Source of the DNA: Streptomyces luteogriseus
GTDB taxonomy: Bacteria > Actinomycetota > Actinomycetes > Streptomycetales > Streptomycetaceae
DNA length: 64,000 nt
Reading direction: 5' to 3'
Assembly: GCF_014205055.1 (NCBI RefSeq)
Contig: NZ_JACHMS010000001.1
Location: 5,332,001 to 5,396,000 of the forward strand
Both the position numbers and the translations under genes were made by a program. The notes beneath the pieces were generated by a model. The model was not told the origin of the DNA. It ran no database searches and was given only the letters and a program-made list of their open reading frames with translations. Shown here one piece after another: positions 25,760 to 33,891 of this stretch; within the stretch, counting starts at the first letter, position 1, and each line of letters starts with the position of its first letter.

Positions 25760-27100
25760 CTACCCGAGCGCCTTGCCCGGCAGCTCCACCTTCGCGCCGA
25801 GCTCCATGAGTTTCTCCATGAAGTTCTCGTAGCCGCGGTTGATGAGGCCGATGCCGTGGACGCGGGACGTGCCCTGGGCCGCCAGGGCCGCGATCAGGTA
25901 CGAGAAGCCGCCGCGGAGGTCGGGGATGACCAGGTCCGCGCCCTGGAGCTTCGTCGGGCCCGAGACGACGGCCGAGTGCAGGAAGTTGCGCTGGCCGAAG
26001 CGGCAGTTCGAGCCGCCCAGGCACTCGCGGTAGAGCTGGATGTGCGCGCCCATCTGGTTCAGCGCGGACGTGAAGCCGAGGCGGGACTCGTAGACCGTCT
26101 CGTGGATGATGGACAGGCCCGTGGCCTGGGTCAGGGCGACCACCAGCGGCTGCTGCCAGTCGGTCTGGAAGCCCGGGTGGACGTCCGTCTCCAGCGCGAT
26201 GGACTTCAGCTGGCCGCCGGGGTGCCAGAAGCGGATGCCCTCGTCGTCGATCTCGAAGGCACCGCCCACCTTGCGGTAGGTGTTCAGGAACGTCATCATC
26301 GAGCGCTGCTGGGCGCCGCGGACAATGATGTTGCCCTCGGTCGCCAGCGCCGCGGACGCCCAGGACGCGGCCTCCAGGCGGTCCGGGAGGGCGCGGTGGT
26401 TGTAGCCGCCGAGCTGGTCCACACCGGTGATGCGGATCGTCCGGTCGGTGTCCATCGCGATGATCGCGCCCATCTTCTGCAGCACGCAGATGAGGTCCTC
26501 GATCTCCGGCTCGACGGCCGCGTTGGACAGCTCCGTGACGCCCTCCGCGAGGACGGCCGTCAGCAGCACCTGCTCGGTCGCGCCGACGGACGGGTACGGC
26601 AGCGCGATCTTCGTACCGCGCAGCCGCCGGGGCGCCTCCAGGTACTGGCCGTCCTCCCGCTTCTCGATCTTCGCGCCGAACTGCCGCAGCACCTCGAAGT
26701 GGAAGTCGATGGGCCGGCCGCCGATGTCGCAGCCGCCGAGGCCGGGGATGAACGCGTGGCCGAGACGGTGCAGCAGCGGGCCGCAGAACAGGATCGGGAT
26801 ACGGCTCGAACCGGCGTGGGCATCGATGTCAGCGACGTTGGCGCTCTCCACGCGCGTCGGATCCATCACCAGTTCGCCGGGCTCGTCACCCGGACGGACC
26901 GTCACACCGTGCAGCTGCAGCAGACCCCGTACCACCCGAACGTCGCGGATGTCCGGAACATTGCGCAGCCGGCTCGGAGCGCTGCCCAGCAGCGCTGCGA
27001 CCATGGCCTTCGGTACGAGGTTCTTCGCACCGCGGACACGGATCTCGCCCTCCAGCGGGGTTCCGCCGTGGACAAGCAGGACATCGTCGTTGACGGTCAT
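25760..27100 (-). CDS. murA: UDP-N-acetylglucosamine 1-carboxyvinyltransferase MurA
   Basis: A 446-residue enzyme for the first committed step of peptidoglycan synthesis (enolpyruvyl transfer from PEP to UDP-GlcNAc). It contains RGAKNLVPKAMVAALL and the active-site loop GLGGCDIGGRPID, with Cys at about residue 124. With Cys in place of the Asp found in mycobacteria, it is expected to be fosfomycin-sensitive; that is inference. The start is ATG 27100 (MTVNDDVLLVHGG); longer frames run into the promoter region of yqgE on the other strand. Confidence 0.95.
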   Translation of the reverse strand: MTVNDDVLLVHGGTPLEGEIRVRGAKNLVPKAMVAALLGSAPSRLRNVPDIRDVRVVRGLLQLHGVTVRPGDEPGELVMDPTRVESANVADIDAHAGSSRIPILFCGPLLHRLGHAFIPGLGGCDIGGRPIDFHFEVLRQFGAKIEKREDGQYLEAPRRLRGTKIALPYPSVGATEQVLLTAVLAEGVTELSNAAVEPEIEDLICVLQKMGAIIAMDTDRTIRITGVDQLGGYNHRALPDRLEAASWASAALATEGNIIVRGAQQRSMMTFLNTYRKVGGAFEIDDEGIRFWHPGGQLKSIALETDVHPGFQTDWQQPLVVALTQATGLSIIHETVYESRLGFTSALNQMGAHIQLYRECLGGSNCRFGQRNFLHSAVVSGPTKLQGADLVIPDLRGGFSYLIAALAAQGTSRVHGIGLINRGYENFMEKLMELGAKVELPGKALG

Positions 27101-27343
27101 GAATCTCGCGTTCCATGGAGTCGGGCAGGGGCCAGGAGGGAAAGGGTAATCGCCCACCACCCCCCTTCTGTAAGCCTGAGGAGGACCCAGACACGTCATA
27201 GCTCTGTCACAACACGAACCGTTCCGTTCCGGGCACATGGGGTCACGGCCGGTTTCGTGCGCGCCGAGCGCTCCGGTGCGCCCTGAGCTGCGTTCCCTCC
27301 CCGTGCCGCATTGCCTCCCCAAGCGGAGGGAGAATGCGGGATC

Positions 27344-27925
27344 ATGTCTGCCATGACCGAGGTGTCCTCGCTCACAGGGCGGTTGCTCGTGGCCACCCCC
27401 GCCCTGGCGGACCCGAACTTCGACCGCGCGGTGGTGCTGCTCCTCGACCACGACGAGGAGGGCTCCCTCGGCGTCGTCCTCAACCGCCCCACCCCCGTGG
27501 ACGTGGGGGACATCCTGGAGGGCTGGGGGGATCTCGCCGTGGAACCGGGCGTCGTGTTCCAGGGCGGCCCGGTGTCGCTGGACTCCGCGCTCGGGGTCGC
27601 GGTCGTCCCCGGCGGCGCGACGGGTGAGGCCGCCCCGCTGGGCTGGCGCCGGGTGCACGGCGCGATCGGTCTGGTCGATCTGGAGGCCCCGCCGGAGCTG
27701 CTGGCCTCCGCCCTCGGCTCCCTGCGCATCTTCGCCGGGTACGCCGGCTGGGGCCCGGGCCAGCTGGAGGACGAGCTGGTGGACGGCGCCTGGTACGTCG
27801 TCGAGTCGGAGCCCGGTGACGTCTCGTCCCCGTCTCCCGAGCGGCTCTGGCGTGAGGTGCTGCGCCGCCAGCGCAGCGAGCTGGCGATGGTGGCGACGTA
27901 CCCGGACGACCCTTCGCTCAACTGA
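27344..27925 (+). CDS. yqgE: YqgE/AlgH family protein (DUF179)
   Basis: A 193-residue cytoplasmic protein with the DUF179 fold: GRLLVATPALADPNFDRAVVLLLDHDEEGSLGVVLNRPT, then FQGGPV and a central RIFAGYAGWGPGQLEDEL. Function is unproven in the family. ATG 27344 has GGAGGGAG ten bases upstream; ATG 27353 is a second choice. The stop overlaps an ATG of the next frame, and the DUF3039 gene follows closely, so the two form an operon. Confidence 0.92.
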   Translation: MSAMTEVSSLTGRLLVATPALADPNFDRAVVLLLDHDEEGSLGVVLNRPTPVDVGDILEGWGDLAVEPGVVFQGGPVSLDSALGVAVVPGGATGEAAPLGWRRVHGAIGLVDLEAPPELLASALGSLRIFAGYAGWGPGQLEDELVDGAWYVVESEPGDVSSPSPERLWREVLRRQRSELAMVATYPDDPSLN

Positions 27926-27954
27926 TGGCTGTGAGCTTCAGTACCCTTGGCTCT

Positions 27955-28236
27955 ATGAGCACTCTCGAGCCCGAGCGCGGGACTGGTACGGGGACCCTCG
28001 TTGAGCCGACGCCGCAGACCTCGCATGGTGACGGTGACCACGAGCGCTTCGCCCATTACGTCCAGAAGGACAAGATCATGGCGAGCGCCCTCGACGGCAC
28101 CCCCGTCGTGGCGCTGTGCGGCAAGGTGTGGGTGCCGGGCCGCGATCCGAAGAAGTACCCCGTGTGTCCCATGTGCAAGGAGATCTACGAGTCCATGAGC
28201 TCCGGCGACGACGACAAGGGCAAGGGCGACAAGTAA
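27955..28236 (+). CDS. DUF3039 protein with Cys-pair motif
   Basis: A 93-residue hydrophilic protein conserved in actinobacteria. Three Cys occur as LCGKVW and CPMC, suggestive of metal binding. Flanking features are DHERFAHYVQKDKIMASALDGTPVVALCG and an acidic/Lys C-terminus (GDDDKGKGDK). ATG 27955 is preferred; an ATG at 27925, overlapping the yqgE stop, would add ten residues. Function unknown. A strong terminator follows. Confidence 0.88.
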   Translation: MSTLEPERGTGTGTLVEPTPQTSHGDGDHERFAHYVQKDKIMASALDGTPVVALCGKVWVPGRDPKKYPVCPMCKEIYESMSSGDDDKGKGDK

Positions 28237-28257
28237 GCCCGACCCGCGGGGCGTGAG

Positions 28258-28294
28258 GCCTCCAGGGTGCGTTTTGCGCGCCCTGGGGGCTTTT
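28258..28294 (+). terminator. Intrinsic terminator after DUF3039 gene
   Basis: A 14-bp stem with two G-U pairs (28258-28271 with 28277-28290), five-base loop (ttttg), then TTTT at 28291-28294. Confidence 0.88.
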
Positions 28295-28336
28295 GTGCTG
28301 TCCGGGCGTTGCGCAGGGCGCGTCTGCCGGTCACAG

Positions 28337-28352
28337 AGTGGTTGAGACCTCT
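28337..28352. promoter_or_regulatory. DasR-responsive element (dre) candidate
   Basis: agtggttgagacctct matches the dre consensus agtggtctagaccact at 13 of 16 positions, keeping both AGTGGT and GACC arms. It lies 95 bases upstream of the sugar-binding protein gene, whose operon ends in a hexosaminidase. DasR is the GntR-family repressor of GlcNAc and chitin genes in Streptomyces, so the site and the operon agree. Confidence 0.7.
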
Positions 28353-28378
28353 TGTGGGCGTGTTCATGCAGTCCCTAG

Positions 28379-28438
28379 CCTCCGAGTGTTGTGCACAGCG
28401 AAACCTTCATTGCGCATGTTGCAACACTCCCTCGGAGG
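28379..28438 (+). promoter_or_regulatory. Hairpin that hides the ribosome site of the sugar-binding protein
   Basis: Bases 28379-28391 (cctccgagtgttg) can pair with 28422-28438 through 13 base pairs and a four-base bulge. The paired right arm contains the whole GGAGG (28434-28438) of the downstream gene, whose ATG is at 28447. It could lower translation unless opened. A TAGCCT at 28376-28381, if it is the -10 box, would start the RNA inside the left arm and disrupt this fold. Confidence 0.45.
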
Positions 28439-28446
28439 AGCACTCC

Positions 28447-29745
28447 ATGAAGCTGTCCGTCCGTTTTGCCGGGCTCACCGCGCTCGCCGCTCTCCTGGCC
28501 ACCGCCTGCGCGCCCCAGACCTCCTCGAACTCCTCCTCCGACAAGGACGAGAAGACCGGCACGCTGCGCGTGTGGCTCTTCCAGGAGGTCGGCAACGCCC
28601 CCAAGCAGAAGGTCGTCGACTCCGTCGTCGCCCGCTTCGAGAAGGCCCACCAGGGCACGAAGGTCGACGTCGAGTACATCCCGGTCGACACCCGCGCCCA
28701 GCGCGTCAAGGCCGCCTTCAACGACCCCGCCTCCGCGCCCGACGTGATGGAGTACGGCAACACCGACACGGCCGGCTACGTGAAGGACGGCGGACTCCTC
28801 GACGTCACGGCGGAGTTCGGCGCGTGGGGCGAGGCGAAGGACACCGACCCGACGGCGAAGCAGTCGGTGACGGTGGACGGCAAGCTCTACGGCGCCCCGT
28901 TCTACGTCGGCGTCCGCGCCCTGTACTACCGCACGGACGTCTTCGAGGAGCTCGGCCTGTCCGTGCCGAGAACGATGGACGAACTCGCCTCCACCGCCCG
29001 CGCGATACGCGCCGCCAGGCCCGAGCTGTACGGGCTGGTGGTCGGCGGCGCCTACACCTACGGCGCGATGCCGTTCGTGTGGGCCAACGGCGGTGAACTC
29101 GCGAACGGCAAGAGCGGTTCGTACGCGTCCGGCATCGACAGCCCGCAGGCCCGCAAGGGCATCAAGGCGTACACGTCCCTCTTCGGCGACGACAACTGCC
29201 CGGCCGCCAAGTGCGCGGGCATGGGCGGCAACGACACGATCTCCGCGTTCGCCGCGGGCAAGGCGGGCATGGCGATCGGCGGCGACTTCAGCCACACCGC
29301 CGTCGAGGCCGGCAAGGTCAAGGGCAAGTACGCCGTCGTCCCGCTGCCGGGTGTGAAGTCCGGCTCGATCGCACCGGCCTTCGCGGGCGGCAACAACATC
29401 GGCGTCCTGAAGAGCACGTCCCACCGCACGCTCGCCGTGCGGTTGATGGAGCAGCTCGCCTCTAAGAAGACACAGGGCGAACTCTTCGACGCGATGGGCT
29501 TCCTGCCGACCTTCACGGACGTCCGGCAGCAGGTCGCGCAGCAGGAGCCGTTCGTGAAGCCCTTCGTGCGGACCCTTGCCGCCGGCACCAAGTTCGTCCC
29601 CGCGTCGCCCGCCTGGGCCCAGATCGACTCCTCCCTCGTCCTGCCGACGATGTTCCAGGAGGTCATCAGCGGCAAGAAGGACGTCGCGAAGGCCTCCGAC
29701 GACGCCGCGAAGAAGATGAACGACGCGTTCGGCTCCGCGGGGTGA
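28447..29745 (+). CDS. Sugar ABC transporter substrate-binding lipoprotein
   Basis: A 432-residue exported lipoprotein. Signal sequence with lipobox LLATAC (Cys at about residue 21), Ser-rich linker, then a family-1 sugar-binding fold (TLRVWLFQEVGNAPKQKVVDSVVARFEKAHQGTKVDVEYIP). It delivers sugar to the two permeases encoded next; no ATPase gene is in the operon, so a shared MsiK-type ATPase is likely, as is normal in Streptomyces. The hexosaminidase at the operon end and the DasR-like site suggest GlcNAc oligosaccharides. ATG 28447 has GGAGGAG upstream. Confidence 0.9.
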   Translation: MKLSVRFAGLTALAALLATACAPQTSSNSSSDKDEKTGTLRVWLFQEVGNAPKQKVVDSVVARFEKAHQGTKVDVEYIPVDTRAQRVKAAFNDPASAPDVMEYGNTDTAGYVKDGGLLDVTAEFGAWGEAKDTDPTAKQSVTVDGKLYGAPFYVGVRALYYRTDVFEELGLSVPRTMDELASTARAIRAARPELYGLVVGGAYTYGAMPFVWANGGELANGKSGSYASGIDSPQARKGIKAYTSLFGDDNCPAAKCAGMGGNDTISAFAAGKAGMAIGGDFSHTAVEAGKVKGKYAVVPLPGVKSGSIAPAFAGGNNIGVLKSTSHRTLAVRLMEQLASKKTQGELFDAMGFLPTFTDVRQQVAQQEPFVKPFVRTLAAGTKFVPASPAWAQIDSSLVLPTMFQEVISGKKDVAKASDDAAKKMNDAFGSAG

Positions 29746-31166
29746 GCCCGGTGAACGACCGTGCGCGGTCCGAAGAAGCCGACCACCTGGCCGGGGCCGA
29801 CTCGGCCGAGGCCGGGACCGGTTCGGCTGGAACTGGTTCGGTCGGGACCGGTTCGGCCGGTGCGGGTCCGGCGGCGGGTGAACCGGCGGTGGCCGACCGG
29901 GTTGCCGTCGGTCCGAGGAGCGCCGACTCGACTGAGGCCGGTCCGGCGGAGAGCGGTTCGGCGGGGGCGTACTCGGGTGGGGCGTACTCGGGTGGGGCCG
30001 ACGCGACGGGGTGTGATGCGGGCGGGGGCGGCTCGGTGGGGCCTCACTCGGACGGAGCCGGCGCGCCGGGGCGCGACCTGAACCGGGGAGACCCAGGCAG
30101 GGGCGGCTCGGCCGGACCCGGTTCGGTCGGGAGCGGCTCGGTTGTCCCTCCGCGCGACCCAGCGGCCCCCGTCGGCGCGGCCGGCCCGGCCGTCGGGGTG
30201 CTGCCGGCCGTGCGTAAGGCCTCCGACGCCCACGCGCGGCGTGCCGGGCGACCGGGGGCGCGCCGGAGTGCGGCGGGCAGGGCCGGGCGCGTCCGGGGTG
30301 GCTGGACGCCCTGGCTGTATCTCGCGCCCGCGCTCGTCGTGCTCGGCGGGCTGCTCGTCTACCCGATCTACCAGCTCGGGCTGATCTCCTTCTTCCAGTA
30401 CACGCAGGCGCAGGTCAGCGGCGGAGAGCCGGCCACCTTCGAGGGGTTCGGCAACTACGCCGAGCTGTTCGGGGACCCGCGGTTCTGGCAGGTGCTGCTC
30501 GCCACCGTGCTGTTCGCGGCCGCCTGTGTCGTCTCCACGCTCGCGGTCGGCTGCGCCCTGGCCGTGCTCCTCACCCGGGTCCGGGCCGTGCCGCGGCTCG
30601 CGCTGATGATGGCGGCCCTGGGCGCGTGGGCCACCCCGGCCGTGACCGGCTCCACGGTGTGGCTGTTCCTCTTCGACCCCGACTTCGGCCCGGTCAACCG
30701 CATGCTGGGGCTCGGCGACCACTCGTGGACCTACGGCCGTCTCAGCGCGTTCTTCCTCGTGCTGCTCGAAGTGGTCTGGTGCTCCTTCCCGTTCGTGATG
30801 GTGACCGTGTACGCGGGGATCCGCGCGGTACCCGGCGAAGTGCTGGAGGCCGCCTCCCTCGACGGCGCCTCGCAGTGGCGCATCTGGCGTTCCGTGCTCG
30901 CCCCGATGCTCCGGCCGATCCTGGTCGTCGTCACCATCCAGTCGGTCATCTGGGACTTCAAGGTCTTCACGCAGATCTACGTCATGACGGGCGGCGGCGG
31001 CATCGCCGGGCAGAACCTCGTCCTGAACGTCTACGCCTACCAGCAGGCCTTCGCGTCCTCGCAGTACGGCCTGGGCTCCGCGATCGGTGTCGTGACATTG
31101 CTGATCCTGCTCGCCGTCACCCTGGTCTACCTGCGGCTGCTACGCCGTCAGGGGGAGGAACTGTGA
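29742..31166 (+). CDS. Sugar ABC permease (MalF type) with long Gly/Ser/Ala N-terminal arm
   Basis: A 474-residue protein. Residues about 190-474 form a normal six-helix permease with the EAA loop EAASLDGASQWRIWRSVLAPMLRP. Residues 1-186 are a low-complexity, Gly/Ser/Ala/Asp-rich, presumably disordered cytoplasmic arm not usual in this family (typical length about 290-330). GTG 29742 overlaps the stop of the binding-protein gene, which supports it as the true start; starts near 30200 (VLPAVRKASD...) would remove the arm but have no good ribosome site. Overlap with the next permease is GTGA. Confidence 0.88.
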   Translation: MSPVNDRARSEEADHLAGADSAEAGTGSAGTGSVGTGSAGAGPAAGEPAVADRVAVGPRSADSTEAGPAESGSAGAYSGGAYSGGADATGCDAGGGGSVGPHSDGAGAPGRDLNRGDPGRGGSAGPGSVGSGSVVPPRDPAAPVGAAGPAVGVLPAVRKASDAHARRAGRPGARRSAAGRAGRVRGGWTPWLYLAPALVVLGGLLVYPIYQLGLISFFQYTQAQVSGGEPATFEGFGNYAELFGDPRFWQVLLATVLFAAACVVSTLAVGCALAVLLTRVRAVPRLALMMAALGAWATPAVTGSTVWLFLFDPDFGPVNRMLGLGDHSWTYGRLSAFFLVLLEVVWCSFPFVMVTVYAGIRAVPGEVLEAASLDGASQWRIWRSVLAPMLRPILVVVTIQSVIWDFKVFTQIYVMTGGGGIAGQNLVLNVYAYQQAFASSQYGLGSAIGVVTLLILLAVTLVYLRLLRRQGEEL

Positions 31167-32008
31167 ACCTTCCACGCGCCCGTGTGCGCCGCCCGGGCCG
31201 ACTGGCCGCCGAGGCCTCCGCCCTGCTGATCGCGATCGTCGTGGCCTTCCCCCTGTACTGGATGGCGCTCAGCGCCTTCAAACCGGCCGGGGAGATCGAG
31301 TCCGGCGAACCCAGGCCGTGGACGCTCGCGCCCTCCCTGGATTCCTTCCGGCGCGTCTTCGGACAGCAGGAATTCGGCCGCTACTTCCTCAACAGCCTCG
31401 TCGTCGCGGGCTGCGTCGTGATCGCCTCCGGGCTGATCGCGTTTCTCGCCGCGACCGCCGTCACACGATTCCGGTTCCGCCTGCGGACCACCCTTCTGAT
31501 CATGTTCCTGGTGGCCCAGATGGTGCCCGTGGAAGCCCTCACGATCCCCTTGTTCTTCCTCATGCGGGACGCCGGGCAGCTGAACACGCTGGGTTCGCTG
31601 ATCCTGCCCCACATCGCCTTCTCGCTGCCCTTCGCGATCTGGATGCTGCGGGGGTTCGTGAAAGCCGTTCCGGAGGCGCTGGAGGAGGCCGCCTACATCG
31701 ACGGGGCGAGCCGGGCGCGATTCCTCTGGCAGATTCTCTTCCCGCTCGTCCTGCCGGGTCTCGTGGCCACCAGCGTGTTCTCGTTCATCTCCGCCTGGAA
31801 CGACTTCCTGTTCGCCAAGTCGTTCATCATCAGCGACACCTCGCAGTCGACGCTGCCGATGGCCCTCCTCGTCTTCTACAAGCCCGACGACCCGGACTGG
31901 GGCGGCGTCATGGCCGCCTCCACGGTCATGACGATCCCGGTCCTGGTCTTCTTCGTACTCGTACAGCGGCGCCTGGTCTCCGGACTGGGCGGAGCGGTGA
32001 AGGACTGA
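31163..32008 (+). CDS. Sugar ABC permease (MalG type)
   Basis: A 281-residue six-helix permease with the EAA loop EEAAYIDGASRARFLWQILFPLVLPG, which docks the ATPase. It pairs with the preceding MalF-type subunit. GTG 31163 overlaps the upstream stop (GTGA) and has GGGGGAGG six bases before it. The hexosaminidase gene starts one base after its stop. Confidence 0.93.
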   Translation: MNLPRARVRRPGRLAAEASALLIAIVVAFPLYWMALSAFKPAGEIESGEPRPWTLAPSLDSFRRVFGQQEFGRYFLNSLVVAGCVVIASGLIAFLAATAVTRFRFRLRTTLLIMFLVAQMVPVEALTIPLFFLMRDAGQLNTLGSLILPHIAFSLPFAIWMLRGFVKAVPEALEEAAYIDGASRARFLWQILFPLVLPGLVATSVFSFISAWNDFLFAKSFIISDTSQSTLPMALLVFYKPDDPDWGGVMAASTVMTIPVLVFFVLVQRRLVSGLGGAVKD

Positions 32009-32009
32009 C

Positions 32010-33632
32010 GTGACCGACCTGATCCCGGCGCCCCGCAGCGCCACCGCCGGCTCCGGCGAGGTGCGGCTGACGCGCGACTCCCGGCTCTGCGCCGACACCG
32101 CGACGGAGGGCGTCGGCCGCTGGCTGGGCGCCGCCCTCCGGCAGGCCACCGGCCTGCCGCTGCGCGAGGGGCGGGAGCCCGACGAGGCCGAGGGCGGCAT
32201 CGGGCTGCGACTCGCACCCGGCCTCGGCCCCGAGGAGTACCGCCTCGTCAGCGACGGCTCCGGCGTCCTCGTCGAGGGCGGCGGCGCGGCCGGTGTCTTC
32301 TGGGGCGCCCAGACCCTGCGGCAGCTCCTCGGCCCCGACGCGTACCGCAGGGCCCCGCTCGATCGCGACCGCGTCTGGACCGTGCCGCACATGACGATCG
32401 AGGACGCCCCCCGATTCCGCTGGCGCGGCCTGATGCTCGACGTCGCGCGGCACTTCATGCCCAAGGACGGCGTGCTGCGTTACCTCGATCTGATGGCGGC
32501 GCACAAACTCAACGTCTTCCACTTCCACCTGACGGACGACCAGGGGTGGCGCATCGAGATCGAGCGGCATCCGCGGCTGACCGAGACCGGCTCCTGGCGC
32601 ACCCGTACGAAAACCGGCCACCGCGCCTCGCCGTTGTGGGAGGACAAGCCGCACGGCGGTTACTACACCCAGGACGACATCCGCGAGATCGTCGCCTACG
32701 CCGCCGAGCGGCATATCACCGTCGTCCCCGAAATCGACGTGCCGGGCCACTCGCAGGCCGCCATCGCCGCGTACCCGGAACTCGGCAACACCGACGTCAT
32801 CGACTCCACCGCCCTCACCGTCTGGGACACCTGGGGGATCAACCCGAACGTACTCGCCCCCACCGACAACACCCTGCGCTTCTACGAGGGCGTCTTCGAG
32901 GAAGTGCTCGAGCTGTTCCCCTCGGAGTTCGTCCACGTCGGCGGCGACGAATGCCCCAAGGACCAGTGGCGCCGGTCGGAGACCGCACAGGCGCGGATCA
33001 GGGAACTCGGGCTCGCGGACGAGGACGAGCTCCAGTCCTGGTTCGTCGGGCACTTCGACGCGTGGCTCTCCGCGCGTGGGCGCCGGCTGATCGGCTGGGA
33101 CGAGATCCTGGAAGGCGGGCTGGCCGAGGGCGCCGCCGTCTCCTCCTGGCGCGGTTACGCGGGAGGCATCGCCGCCGCCCGGTCCGGCCACGACGTCGTC
33201 ATGTGCCCCGAGCAGCAGGTGTACCTGGACCACCGTCAGGACCCGGGCCCCGAGGAGCCGGTACCGATCGGGTGGGTGCGCACCCTGGAGGACGTCTACC
33301 GGTTCGAGCCCGTTCCCCCGGAGTTGACGCCCGAGGAGGCCCGCCATGTGCTGGGCACCCAGGCCAACCTGTGGACCGAGGTGATGGAGGACCACGCGCG
33401 CGTGGACTATCAGGCCTTCCCCCGTCTCGCGGCCTTCGCGGAGGTCGCCTGGAGCGCCCTGCCCGCCCCGACGGAAAGGGACTTCGCCGGCTTCCGGCGC
33501 CGTATGGACGCGCACTACCGGCGGCTCGACGCCCTGGGCGTCGCCTACCGGCCCCCCACAGGCCCCCTGCCCTGGCAGCGGCGCCCCGGGGTGCTCGGCC
33601 GTCCGATCGACGGCCCGCCGCCCCACCGGTAA
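32010..33632 (+). CDS. Beta-N-acetylhexosaminidase (GH20)
   Basis: A 540-residue enzyme without signal peptide, hence cytoplasmic. The N-terminal GH20b domain (residues 1-130) is followed by the TIM barrel: FRWRGLMLDVARHF, HFHLTDDQGWRIEI, and the catalytic pair in HVGGDECP (Asp313-Glu314), then SWRGY and GTQANLWTE. It removes terminal GlcNAc or GalNAc from imported oligosaccharides. As last gene of the ABC operon it likely hydrolyses the transported sugar inside the cell. The start is GTG 32010. Confidence 0.93.
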   Translation: MTDLIPAPRSATAGSGEVRLTRDSRLCADTATEGVGRWLGAALRQATGLPLREGREPDEAEGGIGLRLAPGLGPEEYRLVSDGSGVLVEGGGAAGVFWGAQTLRQLLGPDAYRRAPLDRDRVWTVPHMTIEDAPRFRWRGLMLDVARHFMPKDGVLRYLDLMAAHKLNVFHFHLTDDQGWRIEIERHPRLTETGSWRTRTKTGHRASPLWEDKPHGGYYTQDDIREIVAYAAERHITVVPEIDVPGHSQAAIAAYPELGNTDVIDSTALTVWDTWGINPNVLAPTDNTLRFYEGVFEEVLELFPSEFVHVGGDECPKDQWRRSETAQARIRELGLADEDELQSWFVGHFDAWLSARGRRLIGWDEILEGGLAEGAAVSSWRGYAGGIAAARSGHDVVMCPEQQVYLDHRQDPGPEEPVPIGWVRTLEDVYRFEPVPPELTPEEARHVLGTQANLWTEVMEDHARVDYQAFPRLAAFAEVAWSALPAPTERDFAGFRRRMDAHYRRLDALGVAYRPPTGPLPWQRRPGVLGRPIDGPPPHR

Positions 33633-33709
33633 CGGCGCCCGTCACGACCGAACAGCTCGAACAGGCCACGGAAAAAGCGCACAAGGGTCACCGAAAGTGC
33701 CAATCGGCA

Positions 33710-33729
33710 CGCACTGGTGAACCAGTGCG
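33710..33729. promoter_or_regulatory. Operator-like inverted repeat upstream of the molybdenum hydroxylase operon
   Basis: Perfect 9-bp arms cgcactggt and accagtgcg with a GA spacer. It lies 163 bases upstream of the first subunit gene. The TGGT...ACCA core is typical of GntR-family dimers; a smaller inverted repeat (gtgcc/ggcac) precedes it. No regulator gene is adjacent, so the protein that binds is unknown. The rest of the 259-base gap shows nothing else. Confidence 0.55.
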
Positions 33730-33891
33730 AAAACGGACCATCTCGCCGGTGAGGTGGGCGAATGCCTCCTAGCGGACCCGTGTCTTCGGCTCTCGCCAAG
33801 ATGTGCCAGAGTTGCCACGTCCGCCCTGTCAGCACGTACCGTACGGCAGCACAGGTGGGACCAGGTGGGGCAGCGGGAAGGGGCAGCCGGT

